A stretch of 64,000 bases of DNA, from NCBI RefSeq assembly GCF_024585165.1, contig NZ_CP029008.1:4030001-4094000 (forward strand), read 5' to 3'. The DNA is from Bradyrhizobium sp. WBOS07. GTDB taxonomy: Bacteria; Pseudomonadota; Alphaproteobacteria; Rhizobiales; Xanthobacteraceae. The position numbers and the translations under genes are program-made. The notes beneath the pieces are model-generated. The model searched no databases, was not told the DNA's origin, and saw only the letters and a list, made by a program, of their open reading frames with translations. Each line of letters begins with the position of its first letter. Position 1 is the stretch's first letter. This document shows positions 15,192-24,163 of this stretch, one piece after another.

Positions 15192-15962
15192 ATGAATGGA
15201 GCTGGCCTGAGACGTGTTGGCCTCGGATTGATACCGTGGATCGGCGCAATCCTGCTCTGGTACGCCGTGCGCTGGAGCGGCTTCGTCAACGTCTCGCTGA
15301 TCCCCGCGCCGCACCAGGTCGCCGCAAAGTTCTTCGAGCTTCTCACCAGGGAAGGGCTGCTGATCGACATCTTCGCCTCGACGCGGCGCGTCTTTCTCGG
15401 CGTGGCGCTCGGCATCCTCGTGGCCGTGCCGGTCGGGTTTCTGCTCGGGTGGTATCGCCCCGCCCGCACCTTTGCCGATCCCATGATCAACTTCTTTCGC
15501 GCGCTGCCGCCGATCGCTCTGATTCCGCTGGTCATCGTCTATTTCGGCGTCGACGAGCTCGCAAAGCTCGTCATCCTGTTCTACGCCTCGTTCTTCTCCG
15601 GCGTGATCGTGATGTATGAGGGCGTGTCGCAGATCACGCCGCTCTACATCCGCGTGGCGCAGACGCTCGGAGCGAACCAGGCCGAGATCTTTCACAAGGT
15701 CATCATTCCCCTCACCGTCCCGCACATCCTCACGGCGCTGCGCGTGGCGTTGGGCGTGGCCTGGGCGACGCTGGTCGCATCCGAGCTGATCGCCGCGCAG
15801 CGCGGGCTCGGCGCCATGATCCAAAATGCCTCGACCTATTTCCTGCTCGACGTCATCTATGTCGGCATCATTTGCATCGGCCTGATCGCGCTGATCATGG
15901 ACTTGATCCTGCGCAAGATCACCGCGCGGCTGCTGGTCTGGCAGGATCGGGCCATCGCATGA
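15192..15962 (+). CDS. ABC transporter permease (SsuC/TauC type)
   Basis: A 256-residue inner-membrane protein with about six helices and the cytoplasmic EAA-like loop VAQTLGANQAEIFHKVIIPLTVPHI that contacts the ATPase. The family (SsuC/TauC/ThiX) imports small organic anions, sulfonates, pyrimidine precursors and aromatic acids. It is the first gene of a permease-ATPase-binding protein operon; its stop overlaps the ATG of the ATPase gene (ATGA). The divergent GMC/enolase operon suggests the imported compound is processed by those enzymes. Confidence 0.88.
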   Translation: MNGAGLRRVGLGLIPWIGAILLWYAVRWSGFVNVSLIPAPHQVAAKFFELLTREGLLIDIFASTRRVFLGVALGILVAVPVGFLLGWYRPARTFADPMINFFRALPPIALIPLVIVYFGVDELAKLVILFYASFFSGVIVMYEGVSQITPLYIRVAQTLGANQAEIFHKVIIPLTVPHILTALRVALGVAWATLVASELIAAQRGLGAMIQNASTYFLLDVIYVGIICIGLIALIMDLILRKITARLLVWQDRAIA

Positions 15963-16768
15963 CCAAGCGCGCACAGTTCGACAAGGTATCGCTGTCTTTC
16001 GAGACGGCGAAGGGCCGCCTCCAGGTGGTCGAGGACGTCAGCTACGACATCAACGACGGCGACTTCATTGCGGTGATCGGCCCATCCGGCTGCGGCAAAA
16101 CCACGATGATGAGCATGCTCGCCGGCTTCCAGAAGCCGACGACCGGCAAGGTCCTGTTCGACGGACGTCCCGTCGCCGGCCCCGGCCCCGAGCGCGGCGT
16201 CATCTTCCAGGAGTATGGCGTATTCCCGTGGTTGACGGTGAAGCAGAACATCGCCTTCGGCCTGACCCTCAACGCCAACCGCGTCGCGGCCGCCGAGCGC
16301 GAGGCGATCTGCGATCACTATCTCGGGCTGATGGGCCTGTCCGACTTCGCCAACTCCTACCCGAAGCACCTGTCCGGCGGCATGCGGCAACGGCTCGCGA
16401 TCGCGCGGGCCTATGCGGTGAAGCCGCAATTCCTGCTGATGGACGAGCCGTTCGGCGCGCTCGACGCCCAGACCCGATCCAACATGCAGAGCCTGCTGCT
16501 CAAGGTGCTGGAGACCGAAGGCAAGACCGTCATGCTGATCACCCATTCCGTCGAGGAGGCGATCTACCTCGCCTCCCGCATCGTGGTGGTGACGGCGCGG
16601 CCGGCGCGGATCAAGCAAATCATCGACGTTCCCTTCGCCTATCCGCGCGACGATTCGATCCAGGAGCGGCCGGAATTCGCCGAGCTGCGAAGCCATATCA
16701 GGCAGCTCGTGATGGACGAATATCGTGCCCAGCAGGCGCAGATGCGCCCGGTCTCATTCTCGGAATAA
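15959..16768 (+). CDS. ABC transporter ATP-binding protein (SsuB/TauB type)
   Basis: A 269-residue ATPase with Walker A GPSGCGKTT, Q-loop in VIFQEYGVF, signature LSGGMRQR and Walker B FLLMDEPF followed by the D-loop GALD. It powers import through the preceding permease. The ATG at 15959 overlaps the permease stop and matches the family N-terminus. No extra C-terminal regulatory domain is present. Confidence 0.9.
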   Translation: MTKRAQFDKVSLSFETAKGRLQVVEDVSYDINDGDFIAVIGPSGCGKTTMMSMLAGFQKPTTGKVLFDGRPVAGPGPERGVIFQEYGVFPWLTVKQNIAFGLTLNANRVAAAEREAICDHYLGLMGLSDFANSYPKHLSGGMRQRLAIARAYAVKPQFLLMDEPFGALDAQTRSNMQSLLLKVLETEGKTVMLITHSVEEAIYLASRIVVVTARPARIKQIIDVPFAYPRDDSIQERPEFAELRSHIRQLVMDEYRAQQAQMRPVSFSE

Positions 16769-16790
16769 CAAGCAAGACGGAGGAAACATC

Positions 16791-17786
16791 ATGGATCGGC
16801 GGCAATTTCTGAGCACGACGGCAGGCCTTGCACTCGGCACCTTCACGGCCGCAGCCCCCGCGATCGCGCAGGCAAGAACGAAGGTTCGCGTCGGCTATCT
16901 CCACACCGTCGCCGTCGACGGCCAGATCTGGACCGGCATGGATCGCGGCTCCTTCGAGAAGCAGGGCCTCGATCTCGAGCTGCGGCAGTTCAACACCGGG
17001 TTGGAGATCTTCCAGGCCTTGATCGGCGGCAGCCTCGACGTGCTGTCGACCGGCGCCGTGCTTTCGAACTTTCCGGCCCGTGGCCAGGGCAAGGTGTTCC
17101 TCATCAATGACATCGAGGTCGCGACCGCTCAGCTCTGGGTGCGTGGCGACCAGGGCATCAAATCGTTCGAGGACCTGAAGGGCAAGCGCATCGCGACCGC
17201 GACCGGCACGACCGCGCACGTATTCCTGGATACCGCGCTCCGTGCCAACAAGGTCGATCCGAAGGAGGTCGAGCTCGTCAACCAGACCATGCCTGCCGCC
17301 GTGACCGCCTTCATTTCCGGCGCGGTGCCGGCCGTAGCGCTTTGGGTCCCCTTCAACGTCACGGTCCGCGACAAGGTGCCCGGCGCGGTCAAGCTCGCCG
17401 ACGCCTCTGCCTATTACCCGAAAGCCGCGATCATCGGCGGTTGGGCGGCCGCCAACGACTATTACGAGCGCAACAAGGAGACGCTGGCGAAGCTGATCCT
17501 TGGCTGGGCGGATGCCAACGACTACATCGTTGCAAACAGCGTCGAGGCCATGGAGAAGCTGCAGAAGGGCCATTACAGCCAGACGCCGCTGGCCGACATC
17601 ACCGAGTCGTTCAAGGCGCAGAAGATGTTCACGTCCAAGGAATGGAAGCGCATGTACTCGGACGGGACCGTGACCAATTGGCTGCAGCAATCGACGGACT
17701 TCTTCATGGCCAATGCCGGCATCAAGGACTTCACGCCTGCCAGCAAGTATTTCGATCCGAGCTTATATTTGAAAACGATTGCGTGA
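16791..17786 (+). CDS. ABC transporter substrate-binding protein (NMT1/SsuA-like)
   Basis: A 331-residue exported protein. The start MDRRQFLSTTAGLALGTFTA is a Tat-like signal, cleaved near AIAQA, followed by an NMT1/SsuA-type fold with KVRVGYLHTVAVDGQIWTGMDRG and FEDLKGKRIATATGT. The ATG at 16791 has GGAGG upstream. It follows the ATPase gene by 22 bases and completes the transporter. Ligand unknown; sulfonates, pyrimidines and aromatic acids are all known for this fold. Confidence 0.88.
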   Translation: MDRRQFLSTTAGLALGTFTAAAPAIAQARTKVRVGYLHTVAVDGQIWTGMDRGSFEKQGLDLELRQFNTGLEIFQALIGGSLDVLSTGAVLSNFPARGQGKVFLINDIEVATAQLWVRGDQGIKSFEDLKGKRIATATGTTAHVFLDTALRANKVDPKEVELVNQTMPAAVTAFISGAVPAVALWVPFNVTVRDKVPGAVKLADASAYYPKAAIIGGWAAANDYYERNKETLAKLILGWADANDYIVANSVEAMEKLQKGHYSQTPLADITESFKAQKMFTSKEWKRMYSDGTVTNWLQQSTDFFMANAGIKDFTPASKYFDPSLYLKTIA

Positions 17787-17885
17787 ACGATCTGCCGTCC
17801 GCGTGGCAGGCAAGAACGTCGGCCGCGCAGAGAGCGCGGCACAGCTGCCCCAATTCGCTGCCGATGACATGAAAAGAAGGGGGAA

Positions 17886-17910
17886 GATGCCGGCCGTGTC
17901 GGCCGGCATC
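17886..17910. terminator. GC-rich hairpin between convergent operons
   Basis: GATGCCGGCC, a GTGTC loop, then GGCCGGCATC: a perfect 10-bp stem 100 bases after the binding-protein stop and 72 before the end of the convergent SDR gene. No T-run follows, so termination is only likely. Confidence 0.5.
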
Positions 17911-17981
17911 GAGGGGCGGCGCCTTCGGACCGCCTGCCAGACGCCCTTGGCCTCCGCCGAGACGAGCAACTCACAAATCCG

Positions 17982-18728
17982 CTAGCTGTAGAAAATACCT
18001 CCGTCCACATTGAGGGCCTGGCCGGTCACGAACGCGGAATCATCCGACGCAAAGAATGCCACGGGACCGACGACATCCTCCGGCTGTCCAAGCCGGTGCA
18101 AGTCCGTTACCTTCTCGAAATAGGCGACGCGCTCGGGATCACGCAGATTGTTCATCCCCATCTCGGTTACGATGATGCCGGGGCAAACGGCATTGACCGT
18201 GATGCCGAAGCCGCCGAACTCCATGGACGACACCCGGGTGAAGCCGACCACGGCCGACTTCGATGCAGCGTAGTGGGACTGTCCCGGGCCGCCCGTTCGG
18301 GCGGCGAGCGAGGCGATATTGACGATCCGCCCGTATTTGCGCTCCTTCATGTGCGGCACCACGGCCTGGGTCATCTGGAACACGCCGCGCGTGTTCACGG
18401 CGAACGTCTGGTCCCATGTCTCGGTCGTCAGCTCGTCGATCGTCGCCAGTCGGAGGATGCCGGCGTTGTTGACGAGGACGTCGATGTGTCCCAGCCCCTG
18501 CACGGCTTCCGCCACGACCCGCCTGCAATCCCCGAGGTCGCTGACGTCGCCAAGCACCGGGATGCAACGACCGCCGAGCGCGCCGATCTCGGCGACGGTC
18601 TCAAGCAGGACTTTCTCCTGAGGTGCGATGTCGGTCAGCGCGAGATCATAGCCGCGCCTGGCAAGACCCATGGCGATCGCTCGGCCAATTCCGCGGCTTG
18701 CTCCCGTAACGATTGCATGTCGGGCCAT
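17982..18728 (-). CDS. short-chain dehydrogenase/reductase (FabG-like SDR)
   Basis: A 248-residue classical SDR with the nucleotide motif TGASRGIG at residues 8-15, NNAG, a Ser in NIASLAA and the catalytic YAASK, ending FVTGQALNVDGGIFYS. It oxidises or reduces a hydroxyl/keto group with NAD(P). It is the last gene of the eight-gene minus-strand operon that begins with the CoA-transferase genes, 48 bases after the kinase gene. With a PfkB kinase and class II aldolase beside it, it may act on a sugar-like intermediate. Confidence 0.85.
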   Translation of the reverse strand: MARHAIVTGASRGIGRAIAMGLARRGYDLALTDIAPQEKVLLETVAEIGALGGRCIPVLGDVSDLGDCRRVVAEAVQGLGHIDVLVNNAGILRLATIDELTTETWDQTFAVNTRGVFQMTQAVVPHMKERKYGRIVNIASLAARTGGPGQSHYAASKSAVVGFTRVSSMEFGGFGITVNAVCPGIIVTEMGMNNLRDPERVAYFEKVTDLHRLGQPEDVVGPVAFFASDDSAFVTGQALNVDGGIFYS

Positions 18729-18776
18729 GTTATTCTCCCCTATCGGTCGGATTGACGTATTGATGATGTGATCGGC

Positions 18777-19739
18777 TCAGGCCTGAGCGGGCTTGCGCAC
18801 GGGAAGCGAGTTCATCGCCTGCACGGTCTCCTCGAATGACACGAGGTTGGCGCCGGAGCCGAGACCCGTCGCGACAATTGCGGATGTCGCCGTCGCGAGC
18901 CTGGCGCAGTCCAGCAAATCCCAGCCGCGCACGAGACCCGCGATGAAGCCGCCGGTGTAGGAATCGCCGCATCCCGACGTATCACGAACCTTCACCTCAA
19001 AGGCAGGCACGGTGAACTGACGTCCGTCGCGCGTCATCACGAACGAGCCGTCGGCGCCCATGGAGACGGCACAGGCTCCGGCCCCCTTCTCGATGAAGAA
19101 ACGGGCGCATGCGGCCGGATCCGCCGTTCCAACCATCGCATGGGTCTCGTCGATGCTTGGCATGAAGAAATCGACATAAGGCATCAGAGGCTCGACCAGC
19201 GCCAACGTCTCACCGCGCGCCTGGATCAGGTCGAGCGTCGTCGTGCAGCCGGCCGCCTTCGCATCGCGCAGCAATGCCACGGACGGCGCGCCGTCCATCG
19301 CCAGCAGGGAGCCAACCCCACCGAGATGCAGGATCTTGCTGCGGCAAGCGGCCTCTTGCACTTGCGGCGCGATCCGCCAGCGCGCGGAAGCGCCCCTTGC
19401 GTGCATGACCGGACGCGAGCCGTCGGGCCGGATCGGCAGGATCGTGGCCGAGGTCGGACTGTCGGCCATCCGCTCCATGAGAGAGATGTCGATGCCTTCA
19501 CGCTCCAGCGCGTTCAGCATCCAGTCCGCCTTCTCATCGGAGCCGACGGCACCGACCGCGAGCGCCTTCAGACCGAGACGCGCGCAAGGGACGACCGTTC
19601 CGCCGGCGGTGCCCGCGACCGTGAGCCGAATTTCTTCGATCAGCAAACGGCCGCCACCGGGCGGAATCTCGGTCACCGGGACTCCCAGAATGTCCAGAAT
19701 ATAAGTGCCGCAGACGCTGACGTCGTGAGAGTGAGCCAT
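18777..19739 (-). CDS. PfkB-family carbohydrate kinase
   Basis: A 320-residue ribokinase-fold kinase. It has the N-terminal GTYILDILG, the TAGGTVVPCARLGL glycine region, and the C-terminal anion-hole and base motif DTSGCGDSYTGGF, in which the catalytic Asp is kept but the usual GAGD reads GCGD. It phosphorylates a sugar or nucleoside-like hydroxyl using ATP. It lies between a class II aldolase and an SDR, which suggests a kinase-then-aldolase cleavage route. The substrate cannot be assigned. It is not closely similar to the second PfkB kinase in this window. Confidence 0.85.
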   Translation of the reverse strand: MAHSHDVSVCGTYILDILGVPVTEIPPGGGRLLIEEIRLTVAGTAGGTVVPCARLGLKALAVGAVGSDEKADWMLNALEREGIDISLMERMADSPTSATILPIRPDGSRPVMHARGASARWRIAPQVQEAACRSKILHLGGVGSLLAMDGAPSVALLRDAKAAGCTTTLDLIQARGETLALVEPLMPYVDFFMPSIDETHAMVGTADPAACARFFIEKGAGACAVSMGADGSFVMTRDGRQFTVPAFEVKVRDTSGCGDSYTGGFIAGLVRGWDLLDCARLATATSAIVATGLGSGANLVSFEETVQAMNSLPVRKPAQA

Positions 19740-19771
19740 GATTTCTCGCAGGACAGTGGTTGGATCGTGAT

Positions 19772-20464
19772 CTAGCTCGACAGCTGAGGGAGCTTGGGCG
19801 TGCCCTCGCTATCGCGCAGGCCGTACTGCCCCCATCGTTTCAGGATGCTGTCGATTTCCTCGTCCGGCAGCAGCGGAGGAGCGCCGAGCTGAAGACAGCC
19901 GTGATACTGCTTGGCGAGCACCTCGACCTCCACGGCGAGCCACAAGGCCTTGCGCAGATTGGGACCGACGGCGATCAGCCCGTGATGCGCGAGCAGGCAG
20001 GCGCGGCGATAGCGGAGCGCGTTCAGCGCCGCCTGCGAGAGCTCGGCCGTGCCATATTGAGCATAGGGCGCGCAGGGAATGTCGTTTCCGCCGGCGGCGG
20101 CGATCATGTAGTGAATCGCAGGGATCGAGCGATTCATGATTGCGATGATGGTGCAGAACACCGGATGGGCGTGAACGACGGCGCCGACCTCCGGTTTCGA
20201 TTTCAGGATATCGAGGTGAAAGCGCCATTCCGTCGATGGAACGTTGCCGGCCGGTGCGCTCCACGAGCCGTCCCACTTCATGGCCACGATGTCCTCGGGC
20301 CTCATGCGGTCGTAGGGAAGACCGGACGGCGTCAGCAGCATGCCGTCGTCGGTTCGGACGCTGATGTTTCCGGACGTTCCCTGGTTGATGCCCTGCGCCG
20401 CCATCTCGCGGCAGGCATCGATGATGGATTGACGAAGTTCGAACTCCGCTTCGCGGCCGGTCAT
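19772..20464 (-). CDS. class II aldolase/adducin-family protein (FucA-like)
   Basis: A 230-residue protein with GTSGNISVR near residue 27, an acidic residue in STEWRFH, metal ligands in HAHPVFCT and a third His in LLAHHGLIAVG, i.e. the full zinc set of L-fuculose-1-phosphate aldolase relatives. Such enzymes split sugar phosphates, usually releasing dihydroxyacetone phosphate or lactaldehyde, though some act as decarboxylases or epimerases. The ATG at 20464 has GGGAGCAAGG upstream and matches the family; the frame is open further upstream but reads as unrelated sequence. It sits 32 bases before the kinase gene. Confidence 0.87.
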   Translation of the reverse strand: MTGREAEFELRQSIIDACREMAAQGINQGTSGNISVRTDDGMLLTPSGLPYDRMRPEDIVAMKWDGSWSAPAGNVPSTEWRFHLDILKSKPEVGAVVHAHPVFCTIIAIMNRSIPAIHYMIAAAGGNDIPCAPYAQYGTAELSQAALNALRYRRACLLAHHGLIAVGPNLRKALWLAVEVEVLAKQYHGCLQLGAPPLLPDEEIDSILKRWGQYGLRDSEGTPKLPQLSS

Positions 20465-20483
20465 ACCTTGCTCCCACCCTCTT

Positions 20484-21248
20484 TCATGCACTTGCTCCGA
20501 GCTGGACCTGACGGTCGACCAACAGCCAGGTGGCTCGCGCGGTCGCCAGCACCTCCTGCTCGGCATCGAGCAAAGCGCTCTCGGCAAACAGCTTGCGGCC
20601 TTCCCGCCCGGTCGGCCACGCCACCACCACACATCGCTCTTCCGGGCGCGGCCGGCGCTTGATCCGTGCGGCCATGCGTCCGAGCAGGGCCGTTTCGTCA
20701 CCATTCAATCCGAGATGACGGGCGCCCACACTGCAATAGCCGGTCGGGCAATCGAGAGCGGCCCAGACGAACTCGGGCGCGACATAGCCGTCCTCGCCGG
20801 ACAGGCTGCCGTGAGGGACCCAGGAAGCCGCGAACACGACCGGCTTGCCCGGGACCGTGCCCGCCTTGAGCGGACCTGCGAAGATCCGGAGCCCGTCGCC
20901 GTGGCCACGTGCGGGGCCGCAGACGAAGCATCCCGGAAGGTTATGGGTCTGCTCATCGTAGGGCGTTCTGCCGACCGCCTCTTCGGCCGCCGCGTAGCTC
21001 ACCCTGGGAATGTCCGACATATCGAGGCCTGCTGCACGCGCCGTCGCGAGCAGCCCGTCTTTTTCGCGCAACTCGATGACGCCGTCGGTCCCGTTCAGCA
21101 CGTCGAGCGGCCGCTCCAGCGGCGGCGGGGCGCGCAACGTCACTTCGGCGTCTCCGGCGACGTGCCTTGCGAGACATCCGCAAACGTAGCCTCCGTTGCC
21201 GGAATTGGGCGGGCCCCGGAAGCGCCTGTCGATGACCAGCGATATCAT
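20484..21248 (-). CDS. hotdog-fold thioesterase-like protein
   Basis: A 254-residue protein with FRGPPNSGNGGYVCG at the start and PGCFVCGPARGHGDGLRI in the middle, a pattern found in uncharacterised hotdog-fold, acyl-CoA thioesterase-like proteins with two hotdog halves. It may hydrolyse or bind an acyl-CoA, which would fit the CoA-transferase genes at the head of the operon. No catalytic residue assignment is made. It lies between the AhpD-like and aldolase genes with 19-21-base gaps. Confidence 0.65.
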   Translation of the reverse strand: MISLVIDRRFRGPPNSGNGGYVCGCLARHVAGDAEVTLRAPPPLERPLDVLNGTDGVIELREKDGLLATARAAGLDMSDIPRVSYAAAEEAVGRTPYDEQTHNLPGCFVCGPARGHGDGLRIFAGPLKAGTVPGKPVVFAASWVPHGSLSGEDGYVAPEFVWAALDCPTGYCSVGARHLGLNGDETALLGRMAARIKRRPRPEERCVVVAWPTGREGRKLFAESALLDAEQEVLATARATWLLVDRQVQLGASA

Positions 21249-21269
21249 TGCAGTTCTCGTTCGCGGCGC

Positions 21270-21839
21270 TCAGCGTCCCATCGCGAAGAACTCGTCGTTC
21301 GGACGCATGCTGGTGACGTTGGCGAGGCGGTTGGACATGCCGAAGAAGGCAGCGATGGCCGCGATGTCCCAGGCGTCCTCCTCGGTGAATCCGTGTCCCT
21401 TGAGATCGGCGATGTCGGAATCGTCCACCTCATAGGCGCGCGCCGAGACCTTCATCGCGAAATCGAGCATCGCCCTTTGCCGCGCGGTGATATCGGCCTT
21501 GCGGTAATTGGTGGCGACCTGATCCGCGATCAGCGGATTCTTCGCGCGCACGCGCAGGATGGCGCCATGCGCCACGACGCAATACTGGCATTGATTGGCG
21601 GCGCTGGTCGCGACGACGATCATCTCGCGCTCGGCCTTGGTGATCGGCCCGGGCTTGTCCATCAGTGCGTCGTGGTAGGCGAAGAAGGCCCGGAATTCGT
21701 CGGGACGATGCGCGAGCGTCAGGAAGACGTTCGGGACGAAGCCGGACTTCTCCTGAACCGCCTCGATCCGCGAGCGGATGTCCTCCGGCAGCGTCGCGAT
21801 GTCGGGGACGGGAAAGCGGCTGATGGCGGGCGCAGACAT
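21270..21839 (-). CDS. AhpD/carboxymuconolactone decarboxylase-family peroxidase-related protein
   Basis: A 189-residue helical protein with the AhpD-type motif CQYCVVAHGAILR (Cys-x-x-Cys-x-x-x-His) after ITKAEREMIVVATSAANQ. The second half, YEVDDSDIADLKGHGFTEEDAWDIAAIAAFFGMSNRLA, fits peroxidase-related members of the CMD family. These proteins reduce peroxides through a cysteine pair or handle small carbonyl metabolites. It is 14 bases after the molybdoenzyme gene, in the same operon, so it could protect or assist that enzyme. Confidence 0.82.
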   Translation of the reverse strand: MSAPAISRFPVPDIATLPEDIRSRIEAVQEKSGFVPNVFLTLAHRPDEFRAFFAYHDALMDKPGPITKAEREMIVVATSAANQCQYCVVAHGAILRVRAKNPLIADQVATNYRKADITARQRAMLDFAMKVSARAYEVDDSDIADLKGHGFTEEDAWDIAAIAAFFGMSNRLANVTSMRPNDEFFAMGR

Positions 21840-21853
21840 GTTCCTAACTCCTG

Positions 21854-24163
21854 TTAGACCGCCGCAAGTGCGACGAGCGTTTCCCGATAGGCCTCGAACG
21901 CATCGCGCCGATCGGCAGCGTAGTGCTCGACCCGCACGAGACAGGTATGGGCCGAGCAGCCCTGGCCGAATTGAGACGTGCCGATATCGAGCGTGAGCAC
22001 GTTCGGATTGCCGGCGACCTCCAGACCGCTATTGCCTGTCGGCGTGAACCAGGCACCGGTCGGAAGCACCAGCACGCCTTGACGGACCTTGTCGGTAACT
22101 TCCGCCGTCGCGAGGCACTCCCCTCGGCTGTTCCAGATGCGGATGGTCCGGCCGTCTTCGACGCCTAGACCGGCCGCGTCGTCAGGATGAAGGCGAGCCT
22201 GTTCACGGCCGTTGCGCTTCATGGCCCGGCTCGATGCGCCGGTTTCGAGCTGGCTGTGAAGGCGGCCGGCCGGCTGATGCGACACCAGGTGCATCTGGCC
22301 GGCGGTGGCATTGCCGAGCCATTCCGCCGGCTCGATCCAGGCGGGATGCGGGCGACAGTCGGCATAGTCCAGCCTGGCCAGGGTTTCGCTGCCGAGCACG
22401 ATCTTTCCGCTTTCGGTCTTGAGCGCGTGCTCCTCCGGCTTGTTCCGGAAGTCGGTCAAGTACGTATGGTCTGTCTTGACCGGGCAGCGGGCATAGCCGG
22501 CTTCCCAGAACGCATCGAAATCCGGCATCTCAAAGCCGAAGCGCTGCGCGGCATCGCTGCGGCAGGCTTCGTAGAGATGGCGGACCCAGCCCATTTCGTC
22601 CCGGCCTTCGTTGAACCGGTCGGCCACCCCGAGCTTGCCTGCGATCGCGTCGAAGATCGCGAAGTCGGAGCGGGATTCGCCCAGCGGCTCGATGGCCTTC
22701 TTCATCGCCAGGATGAAGTCGGAGCGCCTGTTGCCGGCAAGATCGTTGCGCTCGATCGACGTGGTTGCCGGCAGCACGATGTCGGCCCGCTGGGCTGTCG
22801 CCGTAAACATCGGGTCCTGCACGATGATCGTTTCGGGCCTCGTCCAGGCTTCCGACAGGCGATTGAGGTCCTGATGATGGTGGTAGGGATTGCCGCCCGC
22901 CCAATAGACCAGCCGCGTGTCCGGATAGGTGCGGATCTCACCTTCATAGCTGAACGGTCTGCCGGGGTTGAGCAGCATGTCGCTGATCCGCGCCACCGGA
23001 ATGAAGCTGTCGATCGGCCTGGTCAGTTGCGAAATGGCAGGAGAGCGGCCCATATTGAGCGGCGCCCCCACGCCCCCCAGTGACGCGTAGCCGTAACCAA
23101 CGCCGCCGCCCGGCAATCCGATCTGGCCGACGACCGATGCAAGTCCGAGCGCCGCCCAGAACGGCTGTTCGCCGTGATGGGCACGCTGCAGGCTCCAGCT
23201 CACCGTGAGCATGCTACGGGTGTCGACCAGGCGGCTTGCCAGCGTCGCGATCCTGTCTGCATCGAGGCCGCAGATGCTGGCGGCCCACGCCGCATCCTTG
23301 CGCACGCCATCCGTCTTGCCTTCAAGATAGCCGAGCAAGCGATCCGCGCCGCTGGTGCAGCGCGCGAGGAAATCGGCATCGTGCCGGCCCGCCTTCACGA
23401 TCTCGCCGGCGAGGCCGAGCATCAGCGCCGTGTCCGTATTCGGCCGGATCGGCCACCATTCGGCGTCAACCCAGTCGGGCAGATCATCCTTCAGCGGCGA
23501 GACGTGGATGACCTTGACGCCGCGTTCGACGATCTGCCTGAGATAGGTTTCGAGCCGATGGCTGCCAATTCCTCCGGCCTCGTTTTGCGCGGTTCGCGGC
23601 GACAGGGCGCCGAACACCACAAGCGTCTCGGTGTGCTGCACGATGGTGTCGAGCGTGTTGGCACGGCCGCCGCATGCATCGTCGTTGCCGAGCGTGTGGC
23701 GCAAGATCACGGGACCTGCCGCGATCGAATAGGTGTCGACGTGCCTGGTGAAGCCGCCAACCAGATTGAGCATGCGCTTCAGAAGCGAGGACGCATGATG
23801 CAGGCGGCCGGAATTGGTCCAGCCATAGGAGCCCGCGAAGATCGACGCATTGCCGAACGTGCCCGCTACGCGGCGCACCTCGTCGGCGACCAGCGTCGTC
23901 GCCTCGTCCCAGCTGACCGGTACGAATTTCTCACGGCCGCGTCCGCGGCGATCGCTTTTCCCGCGCTTGTCCAGCCAGCCGGAACGGACCATCGGCCGTA
24001 GCACGCGCCGCTCGGGATTGGCCCATTCGGCGATGGAATGGATGATCGGGGACGGCGCCGGATCGTGCTCGAACGGCTCGACACCGACGATGCGGCCATC
24101 CTCGACGAGGATGGTGTACGCACCCCAATGGCTGCAATGCGGAACCCGTTTGATCGTGGTCAT
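21854..24163 (-). CDS. molybdopterin oxidoreductase, DMSO reductase family (BisC/TorA-like), cytoplasmic
   Basis: A 769-residue molybdoenzyme. It starts KRVPHCSHWGAYTILVEDG and FEHDPAPSPI, very close in style to BisC and DorA/TorA catalytic subunits, and it has no Fe-S cysteine motif at the N-terminus. GSYGWTNSGRLHH near residues 111-123 holds Ser118, in the place of the serine Mo ligand of this subgroup. There is no Tat signal, so it should be cytoplasmic like biotin sulfoxide reductase. Known relatives reduce S- or N-oxides; here it is embedded in a catabolic operon, with an ATGA overlap to the CoA-transferase subunit gene, which is unusual. Confidence 0.88.
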   Translation of the reverse strand: MTTIKRVPHCSHWGAYTILVEDGRIVGVEPFEHDPAPSPIIHSIAEWANPERRVLRPMVRSGWLDKRGKSDRRGRGREKFVPVSWDEATTLVADEVRRVAGTFGNASIFAGSYGWTNSGRLHHASSLLKRMLNLVGGFTRHVDTYSIAAGPVILRHTLGNDDACGGRANTLDTIVQHTETLVVFGALSPRTAQNEAGGIGSHRLETYLRQIVERGVKVIHVSPLKDDLPDWVDAEWWPIRPNTDTALMLGLAGEIVKAGRHDADFLARCTSGADRLLGYLEGKTDGVRKDAAWAASICGLDADRIATLASRLVDTRSMLTVSWSLQRAHHGEQPFWAALGLASVVGQIGLPGGGVGYGYASLGGVGAPLNMGRSPAISQLTRPIDSFIPVARISDMLLNPGRPFSYEGEIRTYPDTRLVYWAGGNPYHHHQDLNRLSEAWTRPETIIVQDPMFTATAQRADIVLPATTSIERNDLAGNRRSDFILAMKKAIEPLGESRSDFAIFDAIAGKLGVADRFNEGRDEMGWVRHLYEACRSDAAQRFGFEMPDFDAFWEAGYARCPVKTDHTYLTDFRNKPEEHALKTESGKIVLGSETLARLDYADCRPHPAWIEPAEWLGNATAGQMHLVSHQPAGRLHSQLETGASSRAMKRNGREQARLHPDDAAGLGVEDGRTIRIWNSRGECLATAEVTDKVRQGVLVLPTGAWFTPTGNSGLEVAGNPNVLTLDIGTSQFGQGCSAHTCLVRVEHYAADRRDAFEAYRETLVALAAV

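Noticed and set aside
19772..20704. 310-residue version of the class II aldolase
   Set aside because: The first 80 residues overlap the hotdog gene in another frame and look non-coding; Met at 20464 has a ribosome site.
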